A stretch of DNA of 7,117 nucleotides from an uncultured Lachnospiraceae bacterium (GTDB taxonomy: Bacteria; Bacillota; Clostridia; Lachnospirales; Lachnospiraceae): assembly GCA_902783305.1 (NCBI GenBank), contig CACZQU010000442.1, positions 1 through 7,117 on the forward strand, in the 5' to 3' direction. Both the position numbers and the translations under genes were made by a program. The notes under the pieces were generated by a model that ran no database searches, had not been told where the DNA came from, and saw nothing but the letters and a program-made list of their open reading frames with translations. Shown in pieces: positions 5,754 through 7,117 of the stretch; position 1 is the stretch's first letter, and each line of letters starts with the position of its first letter.

Positions 5754-7117
5754 ATGACAATCTGTAAATGTGAGAACAATCATTATTACGACAGCGATAA
5801 ATACCCGGCTTGTCCATACTGCGGGCAAAGCACCACCCAGGCAGGAAGTGATATGGGGATGAACTTTGCTTTTTCTGATGTCTTCAATAAGGAAAGAAAG
5901 AATCCGACGATTCCACTTCTGACACCAGAATCCGTAAAACCGGTATTTCGAAGGAAAGGATCAGAACTGATTCATACCAAAGTCTCCGATGTACAGATTT
6001 ATCTGAACGGATGCCTGGTCAGAAGGACAGGCAGGATTGTTCTCAGACAAGGGTTTAATGAGAAATACATCATCGGAGTGACAAAAACGGCATTGATGGA
6101 AAGCGTACGGCTCTGGTTTGGAGCAGAGGCCGTCACCGGGCTGATCCAGCTTTACCCTTTTATTCCACAGGAAGAAAACCTGCTCACGGACCAGGGAGAG
6201 CAGGAAGCAGCACTGAAAAGAGAGGGGCTGGCCAGGGAAACCAGAAAACGGAATGATCTGGAGAAGCTCCGTGAACTGTGGATAAGAAACAGTCTGGCCG
6301 GGAAAAAAGGGAGCGGATCACTCCGGGAAGTCGTCGCTTATCTGGAAGAATTGCCGGAAAGGATAGAGAAAATCAATGATGCGATTGACCGGCAGGATGA
6401 AAAGATCAAAGACCTTGTAAAGCAGTTGGAAGAGGCAGAACGCAGAAAAGAAGCGCCAGTGCAGGAACAGTCTTTACCCTGTGTCTATGTCCAGATCTGG
6501 TCGGAAAAGGAATTATCTGGTGATTTTGTGTTGGAGTACCTGGAAGAAAACGCAAGCTGGGAGCCTTTTTATGAAATCTCGTCCGATTTGAGTACCTCCA
6601 GGCTTACCATTCAAATGAAAGGGAATGTCCGTCAGGACACAGGAGAAGACTGGGACAATGTCAGGCTGCGGCTGGCAACGAATCGTCCAGGCCGTTTCTT
6701 TGAGCAGCCAGAGCTGCGTCCACGCAGGCTGAGTATAAAAAATGATATCGATCTCCCGGGAGCCGGAGTTTCCTTTTCCCCCAGATACCTTCCAGGCGTT
6801 ATGGGTGAGTCTTCGGAAAAAAGCAGCTTTGTCTTTTATGATGAGGATGAACCTTCCACCCAGACATTTTCTGAAATCGAGCTGCTTCCACCGGAAGCTG
6901 AGACGGAGCACTCTCTTGTCTCTGCAAATTATCATCTGTCGGGGCAGTGGAGCATTCCTCAAGGAGCCGACAATACCCGGATTGGGATCCGTCTGGTGGA
7001 AATACCCGTAGAATATTGTTATTGTGCATACCCGGCGTTCTATAAGGAACCATATCTTTCCGCCAGACCCGCAGCCAACCTGCAGTTGGAGCTGATTCCC
7101 GGTATAGCGAAGGTATA
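5754..7117 (+). CDS. Zinc-ribbon head fused to a MuiA-like DUF4140/DUF4139 protein (3' end off window)
   Basis: The frame opens at ATG 5754 (AAAGGA at 5737-5742, 11-base spacing) and stays open for 454 codons to the window edge. Residues 1-24 form a mini zinc ribbon, CKCENNHYYDSDKYPACPYCG, with likely ligands Cys6 (or Cys4), His10, Cys20 and Cys23. This head resembles those on FHA-domain and other signalling proteins of Bacillota. After a linker, ~75-137 matches the N-terminal DUF4140 pattern (TKVSDVQIYLNGCLVRRTG). Residues ~150-235 are a charged coiled coil (LPERIEKINDAIDRQDEKIK). From ~245 comes DUF4139, with hallmark WEPFYEI (269-275) and the segment QDTGEDWDNVRLRLATNRP (294-312); the late segment YHLSGQWSIPQGADN also fits. 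The family is called 'mucoidy inhibitor MuiA-like' and its mechanism is unknown. Unlike many Gram-negative members there is no signal peptide, so it is probably cytosolic. Family typical size is ~500-600 aa, so some of the C-terminus is missing. Confidence 0.85.
   Translation, partial: MTICKCENNHYYDSDKYPACPYCGQSTTQAGSDMGMNFAFSDVFNKERKNPTIPLLTPESVKPVFRRKGSELIHTKVSDVQIYLNGCLVRRTGRIVLRQGFNEKYIIGVTKTALMESVRLWFGAEAVTGLIQLYPFIPQEENLLTDQGEQEAALKREGLARETRKRNDLEKLRELWIRNSLAGKKGSGSLREVVAYLEELPERIEKINDAIDRQDEKIKDLVKQLEEAERRKEAPVQEQSLPCVYVQIWSEKELSGDFVLEYLEENASWEPFYEISSDLSTSRLTIQMKGNVRQDTGEDWDNVRLRLATNRPGRFFEQPELRPRRLSIKNDIDLPGAGVSFSPRYLPGVMGESSEKSSFVFYDEDEPSTQTFSEIELLPPEAETEHSLVSANYHLSGQWSIPQGADNTRIGIRLVEIPVEYCYCAYPAFYKEPYLSARPAANLQLELIPGIAKV

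Noticed and set aside
5471..5779. 102-aa minus-strand open frame in the intergenic region
   Set aside because: Its composition is unlike the real proteins here, it overlaps the start of the zinc-ribbon/DUF4139 gene, and it has no ribosome site.
6513..6962. 149-aa minus-strand open frame near the right edge
   Set aside because: It is antisense to the DUF4139 region, whose plus-strand frame carries clear family signatures.
1..7117. Search for a phage-defence, toxin-antitoxin or CRISPR system
   Set aside because: No nuclease, reverse transcriptase, toxin, regular repeat-spacer pattern or integrase was seen. The XRE protein has no adjacent toxin-like partner.

Overview
The window looks like a chromosomal segment of a low-to-mid GC Bacillota, most likely an anaerobic Clostridia member (Lachnospiraceae-like). 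This is inferred from strong AGGAGG-type ribosome binding sites, standard TGA stops, and the families present: a cardiolipin synthase-type PLD enzyme, HdeD/DUF308, an AarF/UbiB-type atypical kinase, a small XRE regulator, and a zinc-ribbon head of the type seen on Bacillota signalling proteins. There is no rRNA, tRNA, CRISPR array, transposase or phage gene.

Layout. Positions 1-534 hold the C-terminal end of a cardiolipin synthase (start off the left edge). After a ~300 bp gap comes a same-strand, probably co-transcribed trio: a 150-aa helical acidic protein (835-1287), an HdeD-like six-helix membrane protein (1348-1899), and a 635-aa AarF/UbiB/ABC1 atypical kinase with an added N-terminal coiled coil and two C-terminal membrane helices (1914-3821). 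A weak terminator-like hairpin follows. Next is a polytopic membrane protein distantly like DUF2238/YjdF (preferred start 4036, to 4824), preceded by a striking 20-bp-arm palindrome (3912-3958). A perfect 18-bp hairpin (4831-4870) separates it from a convergent XRE regulator on the minus strand (5218-4886). A 535 bp divergent intergenic region then leads to a gene running off the right edge (5754-7117+). That gene encodes a zinc-ribbon head fused to a MuiA-type DUF4140/coiled-coil/DUF4139 protein. Its reading frame stays open to the last base.

How the genes may work together. Cardiolipin synthase, HdeD, the membrane-anchored AarF kinase and the DUF2238-like protein all concern the membrane, so this may be a membrane-lipid or envelope-stress neighbourhood. 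That is inference from context. UbiB-type kinases are classically tied to ubiquinone synthesis, which anaerobic Clostridia generally lack, so the kinase here probably serves another lipid-related role.

The two least conventional items are the zinc-ribbon/DUF4139 fusion and the coiled-coil-extended kinase in an operon with a helical partner and HdeD.
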